Assembly (NCBI GenBank): GCA_026874595.1
Contig: CM049309.1
Span: 21,672,033-21,736,032, forward strand
Length of the DNA: 64,000 bases
Direction: 5' to 3'
From: Sipunculus nudus
Taxonomy: Eukaryota > Annelida > Sipuncula > Golfingiida > Sipunculidae
Below the pieces are notes generated by a model that made no database searches, had not been told where the DNA came from, and worked only from the letters and a program-made list of their open reading frames with translations. Shown here piece after piece: positions 36,358 through 49,753 of this stretch (position 1 is its first letter; each line of letters starts with the position of its first letter). Position numbers and translations under genes: made by a program.

Positions 36358-36438
36358 GGGGGGGGGGGGTTAAAAATTTCCCAAACACACTTTTGGCAAG
36401 GGGGGATGGTCAATGTAATCATCCCCCCCCCCCCCCCC
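36358..36438. repeat. Poly-G tract facing a poly-C tract
   Basis: Twelve G at 36358-36369 and sixteen C at 36423-36438 are separated by 53 bp, so the two runs could pair as a hairpin. Confidence 0.8.
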
Positions 36439-36751
36439 ACTATTCAGCGAATATTTTTTTATACTGCAAACGAAATATATGAATAAATAGAATTACAGAC
36501 TTTGATTTAAATAATGAGTTGACTATGAAAAATATCTAGAATAAAATGGAAAAAATAATTCTTTATTTTTTTAAACCTTATACGTAATTGTAATTTTTCT
36601 GAAATATAATTATTGAAATATACTTGAAATGCGTCATATACAGACGCAAATATATATGAGAAATGTGTCATACAGACGCTAATAAGGTATGTTTATATAT
36701 ATATATATGAGTTTGTGTGTGTGTGCGCGAGTCAGTCCCAACCCGGGAAGA

Positions 36752-37377
36752 TAAATTGACGCCACTGTATAAATTACACGTTGGACAAAAATGGAAAAGC
36801 GCAACATTGCAATAGACATTGCAACATGCAGAAAAACTGTCGCAGAAAACTCTTTCTTTGTTATAATTAAGATCATCTTAACTGCATTTAAGCCCAGGAT
36901 GCACCATACCATTTGCATAAATAAGGTTGAATTGGTCAGACGTCGCGTACGTGTCCCAAATCGCTAAAATTTTCAACTTTCTTTGACGGTTTCCACAGCA
37001 GTCCAATAATTAATTATTGTCACCAGCTATCCAGTCACCAACTTATAACATTTGGCGGTTCATGTAAATTGACGCCACTGTATAAATTACACGTTGGACA
37101 AAAATGGAAAAGCGCAACATTGCAATAGACATTGCAACATGCAGAAAAACTGTCGCAGAAAACTCTTTCTTTGTTATAATTAAGATCATCTTAACTGCAT
37201 TTAAGCCCAGGATGCACCATACCATTTGCATAAATAAGATTGAATTGGTCAGACGTCGCGTACGTGTCCCAAATCGCTATAATTTACAACTTTCTTTGAC
37301 GGTTTCCACAGCAGTCCAATAATTAATTATTGTCACCAGCTATCCAGTCACCAACTTATAACATTTGGCGGTTCATG
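36752..37377. repeat. 313-bp tandem duplication, two copies
   Basis: Copies 36752-37064 and 37065-37377 start with TAAATTGACGCCACTG and end with GGCGGTTCATG. Only a handful of substitutions separate them, so the duplication is recent. Confidence 0.93.
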
Positions 37378-40225
37378 TATGAATATTGTCAATGGTAACT
37401 CCTCGAGATACCTGGAAACGTAGGTAGATCGCCCGTAAAATTTGTACCAAAAAGTGCGAACACCTAAACTGTCAGAAAAACAGCGGGGCGAATGTGTGGA
37501 AAGCGTATGAAGCAGACCCTCCAAACATCAAACTTTACAAGTCTTTCTCTCCCCTAAGACCTTGGCAAGGATATAGTGACCTGTATTGTGGGTCCAGTGG
37601 GGTCCTGGACGGTTATAAAAGTGGCTTTGGAGTTGTACAGATACAGAGGGGAAGTGTAAGGACTATTTGAAGTTCCCATGCAGGGCAACAATCTATGACA
37701 GCCCTTTTTACATTGTATAAGGGCATGCATTCCGGGGCTTACATGTTTGGCGCTGGTATCCAACAACATATACAGTGCCGTTTATAGCGCCGTATGGCAG
37801 GGTATTATGTTTTACGCTTGTTTGGTTGATTGGCAACTTAACAAAAAAACATCATGAACGAATCTAATGATATTTTATGAAGGGTTGGGGTAATACCGGA
37901 GGTACAATTAGTCTAATTATGGTTGTGATTGGATCACTAAATAAAACTTTGATTTATTGGGAGTCTTTACCATTATAAAGTAATTTCCATTATATATGCA
38001 TTTTACTCTAGCCAAGGACCAGGTCAATTAACCGGTATTACTGGCCGCCTTTATTCTGAAGCTTGCCTGTGATCCATCCATGAATTTTGGGAATAGTGAC
38101 ACACAGCACAATTTGGTTAGGGTCCTGGAGGAGGATATTTTTTCATACTGCTTACGAGGTTAGAATGATATCATCATATCATCACCATTCCTTGCAAAAA
38201 AATAAACAATTATTATAATATCTCAGAAAATAGGCCACAAAACATGCTAGCTGGGTTGACGGAGTAAAGGATTTTGTGACTGTATGGCTTTGACGTTAGC
38301 TACAGTAAGTATTATAAATATGATAATATGCAATTAAAAGACGTCACCCTACACTGGCGTCTCCTGAAAAAAAATGCACATGTTTAAAAATATATTTCAT
38401 TCTTAAACGTCGAGGTCACTGCCCAGTAAAAAACTATGAGCAGTTCTAATCTTTGGTGGAACGGACTATTGTATACTATATCAGAATTCAGGCTGCATGT
38501 CCACCCCCCCCCCCCACCCCCACCCCCACACACACACACATCATGGTTGTTTTGGACACATGATAACCAGACAGAAACACAATAAATCTTACTTTTCTGA
38601 CATTATTCACAACCCTTAACTTGTGTGTTTATATACATGGACTTTCTCCCGCAGATCACACTGAAGTTACCTTTCATTTATATGAGAAGCAAGTCCTTGC
38701 ATACATATTTTTATTTATTTTTTTAACATCTCTTGTTTAACCAAATGATTATTGGACCATCCTAAGACACGTCATTTAAACAATGGCATAAAGTGATTTA
38801 ATGTAAGCGAACAAACTCTTCCAACGCTTTGTCCCTCTCTTCTTTCTCTTCATTCAAAAATCAATCTCTTCTTTCTAAATTAACTAGATGTACTTTTTGT
38901 TGATGTTCTCTAGGCAGGGATTAAAAAAAATGACAGCCAAACATTTAAAAGAAACTCCTCAGAAAAGGTATTACATTATACAAAGGCTGATTAAAAATTT
39001 GTAACATCAATATCCACGTTTCCGGCTCATCAAGACCCATGAAACATTTCGAATATGCATCCAGACATGCACAAACAACTTAACTTACATAAAAGATCAA
39101 CAAACCAATATCCTAGTGTCTCTTTTAGGCAAGAGAAATATAATTTGCTTTTTAGCTTCAGTACTTTAGTTAAAACCAGGTAGGTCACTTTTAAATACAT
39201 TTTGCTATTGGCAACGAAGGATGGTCTTAAGGAAAGGAAACAGAGGAACGTCCCCGGGTTTCGGGAGCTCCCACTGAGCACAAGTCTGTTAAACGTCAAT
39301 GCAGGTGTACCCGACCGGCGCCCTCTGGAAAACGTATTTAAAATTCCACATGGCCGTGAGCGTACAAATCATCAACACAGTGACAGCTGCTACCCTGATG
39401 ATATGATGCATATTTATGTGAACCATGTTAATTTCATTTTTATGTAAAAAGTTGAGTAAATTTATATCATTCAAGTATCATTATTTTCATTTTGATTTCT
39501 TTTAATACTAGGATAGGCGGTTCACATATAGCAGTTTGTTATTAAAGTGCAACATGCACAGATTATAACATATCAACACAACTAGCACAATATCTGCAGA
39601 TCCTAATTGAAAGTGAAATCTTGATTCTGAACTTACGCATAAAGATTAAAAAAAAATACATATTGAGATCACACAATTAAATCTGTGGTGCCCTTTGGAA
39701 TAACCTGGAAAGAGTGATGAAAATCGCTATACTTATATGCCGAACTTGCGCCAAAGGAGTGATCACTCTGTATGTTATGTCTGTATGTTATGTGTTGTCA
39801 AGGTGACAGCACACTGCGCTGACTCGGACTCACAAGACTTGGACTCTGCCGGTTAGGGTTTATGGACATTGAAATTCAAACCCCACAATGCAACGTTCCA
39901 ATACGTGTAGTTGAATAAAAATTGTTCAAGGCAAAATTACATAAACATGAGCGTGTATATGGCCAGGACTTCTGTAAGCAATATCTTTTAACCATGCGCA
40001 TGTGATATGTAAACAGAAGGTGTTTCCTTGAAATGTAACATATTTTATTTTAAAATTTGACACTTGACACATGTAGTCCCTGCCGTTCCACACTGCATGA
40101 CTGGAAGAGGTTCGTTTCGCGTTGAAACGACGAAGGGTAAAGTAACAAGCCAAGCGGCAGATGATGTCTTGTGCACAATCTTTAGCAGAGATTCATCATA
40201 TGCCCAGTAGATGGCACCAGTGTAC
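37378..40225. other. Intergenic DNA, nothing recognised
   Basis: AT-rich. Contains a C-rich/CA-repeat patch at about 38502-38540. No supported coding region. Confidence 0.5.
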
Positions 40226-40549
40226 AGCAGCGTTTCCATGCGCGTATGTGCGTATATGCGTGAAAAATGTGTATTTCCATGTGCGCGTATATGCGTGAAC
40301 TGGCAGACGTATATATTTGTACAATGAATCAAGCAGGCCCTCCACAAAAAGATGGTGAAATGACGTCATTTTACCCTGAATCCCTGAGTTCACGAAGACC
40401 CTATGCGTGAAAACGCTCCTGTAGCGATTTTCACGCATGTACGCACATATGCATGTAGGATGACGGACACATGGTAACACCCCAGTTACAAGATGATAAG
40501 GGCGATTTTTCACGCATATACGCATATACGCCCACATGGAAACGCTGCT
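40226..40549. mobile_element. 324-bp inverted-repeat MITE, relative of the one at 33107
   Basis: The left end is AGCAGCGTTTCCATGCGCG; the right end in reverse complement is AGCAGCGTTTCCATGTGGGC. Both ends continue into CGTATATGCGTGAAAAAT. The flanks are TAC and TAA, a near match to a 3-bp TWA duplication. Size, end motif (AGCNGCGTNTCCA) and a second inward copy of the end motif match the 33107 element, although the inner sequence has diverged. Confidence 0.75.
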
Positions 40550-40820
40550 TAAATTGGAGGTTGCTCTTGCTTGTCATATTGTTAGAACACTAGGATTTTA
40601 ACGAACTGCCTAAGACTGCTATGTCCAAGTAAAGTAATGATTCCTTCATGTTGGGATTGGTGTGAGCGGATAACTGTAAAAAATGTGGAATCACAGATAA
40701 CAAAATGTGTTTGTTCAGCACAGAATTATTACCGTTACTTTGCAAGGTCTATCACATACAGATAAAGATGCCGAATTGTGTATTTTCTTTCATTATGGTT
40801 TTGAATTAAAAAAGAAACAG

Positions 40821-41660
40821 AAGAAAAACGTTACTCTAACAGCAGGATAAACTGACAGATTATAGAAAAACCTAACTCTAACAGCAGGATAAACTGACAT
40901 ATTATAGAAAAACGTAACTCTTACAGCAGGATAAACTGACCGATTATAGAAAAACGTTACTCTAACAGCAGGATAAACTAACATATTATAGAAAAACGTA
41001 ACTCTAACAGCAGGATAAACTGACTGATCATAGAAAAACCTTACTCGAACAGCAGGATAAACTGACTGATTATAGAAAAACGTAACTCTAACAGCAGGAT
41101 AAACTGACTGATTATAGAAAAACCTTACTCTAACAGCAGGATAACTGACTGATTATAGAAAAAGTTAACTCTAACAGCAGGATAAACTGACTGATTATAG
41201 AAAAACCTAACTCTAACAGCAGGATAAACTGACATATTAAAGAAAAACATAACTCTATCAGCAGGATAAACTGACTGATTATAGAAAAACGTAACTCTAA
41301 CAGCAGGATAAACTGACCGATTATAGAAAAACCTAACTCTAACAGCAGGATAAACTAACATATTATAGAAAAACGTAACTCTAACAGCAGGATAAACTGA
41401 CTGATTATAGAAAAACCTTACTCTAACAGCAGGATAAACTGACTGATTATAGAAAAACCTTACTCTAACAGCAGGATAAACTGACCGATTATAGAAAATC
41501 CTAACTCTAACAGCAGGATAAACCGACATATTATAGAAAAACCTTACTCTAACAGCAGGATAAACTGACTGATTATAGAAAAACCTTACTCTAACAGCAG
41601 GATAAACTGACTGATTATAGAAAAACGTAACTCTAACAGCAGGATAAACTGACTGATTAA
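40821..41660. repeat. 42-bp minisatellite, 20 copies
   Basis: The unit contains CTCTAACAGCAGGATAAACT followed by GACTGATT, GACCGATT or A/GACATATT variants and ATAGAAAAAC. The block order (GACCGATT, then ACATATT, then GACTGATT) recurs three times, suggesting duplication of multi-unit blocks. The unit is a multiple of three, so long repetitive ORFs arise on the minus strand. They are not credible genes. Confidence 0.95.
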
Positions 41661-44600
41661 AGGTCTGCAGTTCAGATTAAATCGTCACCATCAGATGTTG
41701 GAAGTTCCTCTGTTTGTCACTGTGCATGGGTGGTTTCTTTTACGAAGTCAACTGCCTGAATATCTGCGCCATACGATCCTCTCCTAGCCATGAAAAACAA
41801 AATGACTCGAGTGCCTTTTTTTTAATTAACGGACTGGGCCTGGAAATAGTACTGACGTTCGGGTGGCAGGCTGCCTCTTCCCCTCTCTGGTCAGCTCAAT
41901 GATTAAATGAATTGATCGAGAGCTTTCTTTATAGATAAGGGTGATTGGAACTCAGATTAAAACTACATGTGTAGTAACCCATGCAGAAACTTTAATGTGT
42001 TGTATTACGCTCCCGAGGCAGCGGAAATCTTGCGCTTCTTAAGAAGCTATTGGTAAAGCGCTGTGCACATAAGGCCACACTTCAGTAATACGTACGGGTT
42101 CACCTGGAGAACTGCAGGACAAACGCTGTTCTAATACCAATGAACAGGCGGCCTTTACCCAGGACAAAGTAATCAACCAATGACACAATGACATATAATC
42201 CGAATTAAAGCATTATGATGGTGATTTAGAAAACCTGTAAAATATAACAGATTGTACCTCGCGAGCCCTCCACCATCAAATCAAAATCCGTTCATTACTT
42301 TTTTTGTGTGTAAATTGTTAACAGACAGACTAACTTGATCAAGAGGAATATATAATACCTACCTTCGCAATTTGGTGGAGCTATAATTACACCGGAATTT
42401 TTATTAAGAAGTGGACAATGGTTACAATTTTATAATATTCATGGATCTCCACCCACAAGACCCGGGAACTCTCACAGTGTACAGTTTAGATCAGTCATAT
42501 GCGGTACGTATGTGTATATGTAGCCGAGAATCGGACAAATATTCTCAAGGAGTGCTTCTATATATAAGTATGCAGTACGTATGCGTATATACGCATGTTG
42601 ACAGACTGGGAAATTTCACACTTTGACGTAAGTGATGACTTCTTTATTCCTCCAGCCCTGAACTAGATCTCTAGTTTTGCTGCATTCGTGCCGCATATGC
42701 ATAAGTATTAATGGAATTACATGTTGCATACGTTTTCTAGCCGCATACACAATTACGCATACTTAACGCGTACGCAGACATATGGTGCTGTATTATGACT
42801 GTCAGTGGGACGGGCTTCAGCTATATTCATGTACGCTACATACAGAAAATGATCTGCAGCGCGACCCTCAACCATGCAGGGTCACGCATAAAGAAAGGAG
42901 AAACAATTCTGAACTGTTCAGACCTGACAATTTACTGCGATGTAAACATAAAATGTTATATGACATAATGGTGGCTTAATAGCATTTTCATATAACGCAG
43001 TGTTTATGATAATTACAAAAAAAAATTTCAGACATGACTATAGCGTATTATATTGTCACTTAAGTCATTACATGCTAATCCCCCCCCCCCCTCCCCCCCC
43101 CCCCCCCATACATGGCGGCATGGTTCCTCCGCGCACGTGTATAATGATGGAGAATTTACGGAGTTTGATGTGCATATATTAAAATCGCGTGTGTCATGAT
43201 ATTAATAAAACCATATTAAAATTTATGTGTCTTATGTGCGCCAAATAAAACTTGTTTTCGTTCAAAGGGACTGCACTTTCATGAACGTGAAGCAACTTTT
43301 GACGAGAAATGACCCTAGAGGGGAGATCGTATAGGAGAAGTTTTAACTGAACCGAAAATAAGTCGTTACGAATCCTATAACTTCAGGTATTAATAAATTA
43401 CTTATAATATGTTGCATTGATGATGGTCGGATCTTAATTTTAATGTGATATTCCAAACGTTTTTCTCCCTCTAGCTTTGATAATAATAAAGTTACGGTCA
43501 ATAAAATTTGTTAAGACCACATATAAGGCACATTTCAAGAGAAGAATCAGAGGAAAAGTTGCAATTTTTAAGAATTTTAATGTAATATATGGGTAATATC
43601 ATGGGTAGCCACCTTTAAAAAAAAGTCATTCATCTGCAGATGAATGTCCCAACAGATCTACATTAATTCTACATATGGGCGAAAGGTGGCAGCACGTTAC
43701 GGTCCTAAGTCAGACTGTCGGAAGAAAACTTTAAATAGGTAATTTAATACTTTCTTTTGCAATAACTCCGAAATGTTGGTCCATTTGGAAATACTGACGT
43801 GAACTTACGTGACCTGTAATGTTCACGAATGATATGTTTATTTAGACATTCAAAACGACACCTTAACCTGTCGGGTTATCTGTATCTGTAACAGTCTAGG
43901 AGCACACTGAGAGTAAAACGACACTCTTCAGCAATGTCTAAAAAAAAATAAGGCCAAGGTCAGTGAAACTGGATCAATGGAATCCAGTCATGGTGAGGTA
44001 CAGAATAAAAGTCGCGAAAAAAATAAAAGTATGATTATTTTTATCGGATCTCTTACATACATACAACCTAAAAACTGTGTTATTTCGGACACAGAAAACT
44101 GTTGGATTAAAAAAAATTTCCTCTAATTTGTCTAGATATATTAATAGATGTTATATCGGTCTTGTTTATACGCCATTTGTATTTTGTAACAAAGTGGAAT
44201 AATTATCAAGGAATAATTGAAAATTACAACTGCTGAAATAACTCAGGAGACTTATACTTGTCAGAACATTATTAATTATATCTACCACTAAAACATGTGA
44301 AATAAAACGTCATCTAGTGTTTAGGACTAAAGCGGGAACTACTTTTGCAGGCGTGTGTCTAGTAAGATGAGTTATATAATTTTCTCTCCTCTCGCCGCAA
44401 ACTAGAAAATTAATTCACGGGCTGACTACTGCACTTTCCTTTATAAGGTAAGTTAATATTGACCGCACTTTTTTCGTTGTATATAGGTTCTGCATAGAAT
44501 TTCAAATGGTCATCATATTTTGTGCATTATATTACTCATGAATTGAGGCTAAACACAATATGTGTGATACGCTGAATTGAGAACTGAAGAAACCCTTAAT

Positions 44601-44985
44601 GAAAGTAACTTAAGTACATGATAACAGTGAAGTGAATGGTGCAAAATATATTCAATATATAAACTACATGCATGTGTGATAATGCATGTATCATATGCCC
44701 GAAGTTTATATTAAAAGATGGACAAGGTATTATAAATTTTAATCAATTTTTAAATCTAACGTTCATTAGGATCTTGGAAGGATATTTGGTCATATACTCC
44801 TTTCACCATACATGTATTTGGTAAAAGGTTTGAAAAGAAGTCGGGGTTTTACTCGTAACGTTCAGGAAGAATTTGAGAGAATTTCAGATGAAGAAGGCTC
44901 TAGAGTTTCAATTGGAATTTTTAGTATTTTTTTTTAAGATTTCATAATGACTCATTGGTCATAAATCAGGCAAACACAGAACAAA
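41661..44985. other. Intergenic DNA between the MITE/minisatellite area and the CELF gene
   Basis: No supported gene. A CGTATGCG-rich stretch at about 42497-42785 (GCGGTACGTATG, ACGTATGCGTATATACGCAT) looks like a degraded relative of the inverted-repeat elements. Long poly-C lies at 43080-43107. Confidence 0.5.
43080..43107. repeat. Poly-C tract
   Basis: Twelve C, one T, then fifteen C. Confidence 0.95.
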
Positions 44986-44999
44986 AACAAGACAGGTTA

Positions 45000-47900
45000 T
45001 CTTTGAGCTATTTATTGGAATTTCCTTTACAGTCCAGATCAAAGATGGTATAGTTCTCGTCCATCCCGCATGTGGCCTGCTGTAGCACTTGCCCTAGTTT
45101 GACTGGCAGCCACGGCTCAAGCAGGCCTGCGCCTAACAGCTGTATATACGACTAGACGGAATATTAAGTTTGCCCTTTGTAAATATCGTGGACTGAGATC
45201 ATTAATATAATACACTAATGAGGTAATGCATTATCTACAGGAAATGCTCAATATGTACAAATTGTCATGGGATTGCCCTGCGCAACTGTTTCCATAGTAT
45301 GTCCATGCATGTCTCCTTGGTAACCCACAGCTCCCGGCCTCCTCAAATGGGATGTATAAACATTCAACAAAATTGACTTAAATTCACCAACCTCCCCAAA
45401 GTGTTGTTGTGATTATGGCTAAGATGATTTTTCATGAAATGGTGGTGGCAGATTGGCTATTACCCTATGAGTGAAAAACCAAACACTGGTAATACCCATA
45501 TAGCAACAACAGAGAAAATTTCCACGGAACAGCACAACAGAGAATATTACAAAATGTAAAACTGATAAGGTCCTGACTAGACTGAACTCAAAAGATGTAC
45601 GTCCCACAGTGGACTAGAAACATGGGCCTATAAATGTAAACCCGACCGATCCCCAAACATACTTCATGAAAAAATATGTATGGTCTTACAAAAATATAGA
45701 TCTTTGGTATCAAAAGTTGTTACAAAATTTGATGTATATGATATCCACTCTTCCAATATAGAAACAATAATGCCTTCCTAGTACACGGTTGTACAACGAA
45801 CCAAAGACCACCACGCGACATGACAGATTGTCTAAGGAATGCATTGGAAACAGTTGCAAATACAACAACAGAGCTTGAAGGTCCACAGACTTCTTGTCTT
45901 CAATCAAGTTCTCCCAATTGCCTATATAATGCCTGTATTAAATGACATCTACCTTCTAACTTTACAATTATGCCAATCTGGGACTTTTGTAGCCCTTTAA
46001 ATTAATCTAATTCTACTCTTTTGCAGGTTAAATATTAATAAGGTGGATCTTCCTAGTGCTAGACTACATTGGGAGTCGTCTCATGCTATGTACAATTTCC
46101 TTGTTTTTTTTTATAGTTTTTCATAAACTTTGACAGAACAGGAAGGACATTCTTTGAGTGAATAAAAAATATTCTACGTGATGGGCGCACGCTGAACACA
46201 GGAATGTTTACCAGCTGGAATGTGAAAATTTACAGAACGCCTGAGCATTGACTAAGTAGAATGGCAATAAACAGATCACTGTGCTGACACACGTAGATAA
46301 TACTGGGAGCTGCAGTAGCTGAGATCAGGCCTCTCATACACAACATTGTGGCCAGTAAAGGCATCACATATATGGGCAGTGGTACCTGTACATTGAGATT
46401 CTGCCCTCCAACCTATCAACATAAAAACCCTGCTCTCACAGAGGTACTCTCACCACAGGTAGTGTATAATCACATGTATATAAACGGCTTGTAAAGTCTG
46501 ACCATCCTGTTCTGTTAACATTGAATAAAAGTATACAAATGTTCATGAGATCATCACCTAAAAGTAAATACTACAGCGGCTAAAAACTACAGTTAGTCAA
46601 CTACAAGCGGTGTAAGCGATAAATATCATATGCCATCTATCTAAGTAGTGTCATGAAATACAGCAATGCAAATGTGCTAACAGCATAAATAATCAATAAA
46701 TTAGAAGTAAAATGCTATGTTCATATAATTCTTTAAATCCCGCAAGGGTCCCCCCTCTCATACATATATTGCACAAATCTATTTGTCAACAATCGAGTGA
46801 TATGCATTCCAAAACATGATAATAAATAGTGCAATAAAATAGTTCAACCAAAGTTTTTAGTAAAGAATAATATATCAATATATGTTAAATACATGTACAT
46901 AATAGTAATCACTTGTACAAGTGTCAATTCAATATCAAATCAGTCATTAAACAATTTGTTCACTGAACTCGACCAATTAGGTACTGCCATGCACTGTAAA
47001 CTCGGAATATCTGTACAGAAACAATAGGAATGTGAAAATTGAACATTGACCATTATGGCTCTGTTAAGTACATCTGGCAGACAAATCAGTTTGAGGAAAT
47101 CAAACAGTATGAAAACCTTGACACTAATGCAACATGTGCCCTAGTTCAACACCTGACTTCAGATAAACAATATAAAAATCTCTCGCTGGGATCAACAAAA
47201 TTTTGATTGAAAACTATTTTGTGACTCTTCAACAAATTCAATGCAACTACTATCATAAAACAAATGCATTATATACATTTCAAAACGTGAAAATATCAAT
47301 AATAAATAGAAGCACAGGCTGGTTAATAGGACCACAGCCGTTGTGACTAGACTTGAATTCAGGAATGTATCCTGGGTAATACTCAACAAAGTCAGAGCTG
47401 GCACAGTCGCTAAGATGCAGGAACACTGAGTGTAAAAATACCACGGATAAACCGGATCACTATATAATCACCCAGCGTACCACCACCACTACTGTACGCA
47501 CAGACTCTCATGACACCATGGCAACCACAGTCACATGACGGCAAAGTGACAAGATCAGAACTCAGTTGGTTGAAACATGGACCAAACTCAGTTTGGACAA
47601 CATCAAAAGTTGAGGTGTAAACTTAACAAACCCTCAATGTCCACTGAAAAATGAAGACATTCAAAACGAAAACCGTTGGACCTTATTTAACCTAAGGGCA
47701 GTATGTCCTGCATCTTAGCAAATGGGAGATCTGTTATAAATAAGTTATATACAGGGATACCACTGCTCATTGATAATATATGCAGTGTTATACAATGGTC
47801 TACATGCTGGTCTACACTTAGTGCTACTGATAGTAATTGTCTGTTTCACTACAAGAAATGCCTAATAAGCTACAGAATTTAGATATGTTGCTCTTAGAAT

Positions 47901-49625
47901 TAAGTACTCTTTTTGCACTCCAGAAAAGCCTCGGCTCACAGAATGCTCTCTTTTATAAATGTGTTCTTGGCACAGCAGAGCCACCTGTTGACAACAAATA
48001 GAACTGTCTGTGCACATGGTGGGAATTTTCGCCAAATGCAGCTTCAGTGATTTTGTATCTTCATATCTGAAACAAAGAGAAAAAAGTATACAAATGGTGA
48101 AAATAAGTCAGCTTGACAAAATGTTTTTATATCCAGTAAGTTTCGCCCGTAAGTTTCTGTAAAGAGAACTCTCTTGTTTACCTATATAAGATCAGGCTGT
48201 CAGCATTGTATCCATTGTGTGAAACTTATGCCATGTGCTACTGAAAAGAATCTGGCTGAATAAATTTAACAAATATAAAATAGCTTAAATGATTTTTTAC
48301 AAATATATCTTGCTAAACATAAACAACTTTATATTTCTATTTCATTTTACCAAAAGAAAACACTTCAACATATCAATTCAACAAAGTAAAAAACGTCAAT
48401 AATTCCCATGTTGACAACATAGCAGAAAGAGGAATGGCTAAACTAAACCTGCCATATAATGTAGGTGACACATCTTGTGCAAAAAGAGGATACTGAATGA
48501 ATAGAAAGAACTATGGAGGTACAAGAACAAAACCCTGCTAGGACAATAAAGAAACCAAAGGTCATTCCTCTTTGACAGTACAGTGAGAGTACAATGCACA
48601 GGGCCTAGGCACTCTAGGGAGGCCGTGACAGTAACTGATAATCAAACCCTCCCAACCATAAAGGCTCATGCAGCCACAGAGTGACAGACACAATGTCAAC
48701 TAGACCATGGACTGCAATTAAAACTGCTCAATCGCCTTTCCTCAGTGACATGAGATAAATCAAGTGGGTACGATACATAATTCATTGGTTCATGAATATT
48801 GAAAAGCAGCACAATAGCAATACAACTTACTAACAATAAATTGAGTTACAATGGTAATACCAAAAACTTTGATATACATAGTTGGCTACCACCGCTTACA
48901 ACACCCATCACTAGATGTCGCCACTTACTGATCCCTCAAACCTACTCAGAGCCTGATCAGGGGCCTGATGCCAATGCAGCTAGCAGGTACGATTGGGTTC
49001 TCGTTGAAAAAGTAGCAAGAATAAAATAAAACAAATGTAGCAGCCTGATAACTGTGTATAAAAAGGAAAAAATATCCAGTATATGCTGTAAAATAAAAGG
49101 AATCACCATGTTTTGTTTCAATGAATGTTAAATCTGGACTTTAATCGAGATATTTGTGCAGCCTTCAAATATGGATATAAAATAGAGTGTACACATTCTC
49201 AGAACAGGCTCTTCCATATTCCCTGGACATTTTAATCAAAATTCTTGAATTATTTCGAAGATTTCTAATGATACACTTTGGTGGCTTTAAATATTTGTAA
49301 TAGGCAAATTTTTTTCATCAAATGTCAAAATTTTAAACATAAAAAAATTGAAGTATACTTCATGTATGCATCATATGCAAGATCAGATGTACCCATTTGT
49401 AAAAGTAGCACAGAATTTATGGAAAATATAAAAGAAAATGTAGAGGCAAAGAAAAGCTGCATTTTGCAAATATAATATGATAAATTGGCACACCTGTATG
49501 GCTTTTGATAAAGCAAAGAGGTTGGCTTTGGCCAGCTTCAGATTGATATGGTATTTAAGTATTAATGTACTTGAGTGATAAAGCGATGAAGCTTACCTTC
49601 TTGATAAGTGTCAGACCGGGTAGAT
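45000..49625 (-). other. Presumed CELF 3' UTR
   Basis: Lies between the CELF stop codon and the proposed poly(A) signal. No coding frame is recognisable, and there are fewer obvious repeats than in the neighbouring intergenic DNA. The extent is inferred. Confidence 0.4.
45011..45016 (-). terminator. Probable poly(A) signal of the CELF gene
   Basis: AATAAA on the minus strand, followed about 20 bases on by a strong GU/U-rich stretch (TGTCTTGTTTTTGTTCTGTG). This would give a 3' UTR of about 4.6 kb, common for CELF genes. Confidence 0.5.
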
Positions 49626-49753
49626 TCAGTAGGGTTTGCTCGCATCCTTGGGACGTTTGAGCTGCACCTTGAGGCGCTTCATGCCTATTTGGAATCCATT
49701 CATGGCCTGGATGGCTGCCTGGGCACTTGCCGGGTTATCAAAGCTGACAAAAC
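49626..49753 (-). CDS. CELF: CELF last coding exon: RRM3 end
   Basis: 128 nt from acceptor TTGTATAG to the TGA at 49626-49628. Encodes [20 protein letters not shown] and the basic C-terminus [13 protein letters not shown] end. Confidence 0.95.

Larger units (their letters stand above)
33430..36751. other. Intergenic AT-rich DNA with microsatellites
   Basis: A poly-C-rich patch lies near 33564-33620, an (AT)n run at 34075-34125 and an 81-bp duplication at 34238-34400. Two ORFs (34623-34985 and 35556-35846, both +) match nothing I recognise and have no splice or codon support. Confidence 0.5.

Noticed and set aside
41125..41529. 134-codon minus-strand ORF with repeated SVYPAVRV
   Set aside because: Produced entirely by the 42-bp minisatellite; no codon bias, splice or start support.
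40821..41660. CRISPR-like regular array
   Set aside because: Units are contiguous with no unique spacers; this is a eukaryotic minisatellite.
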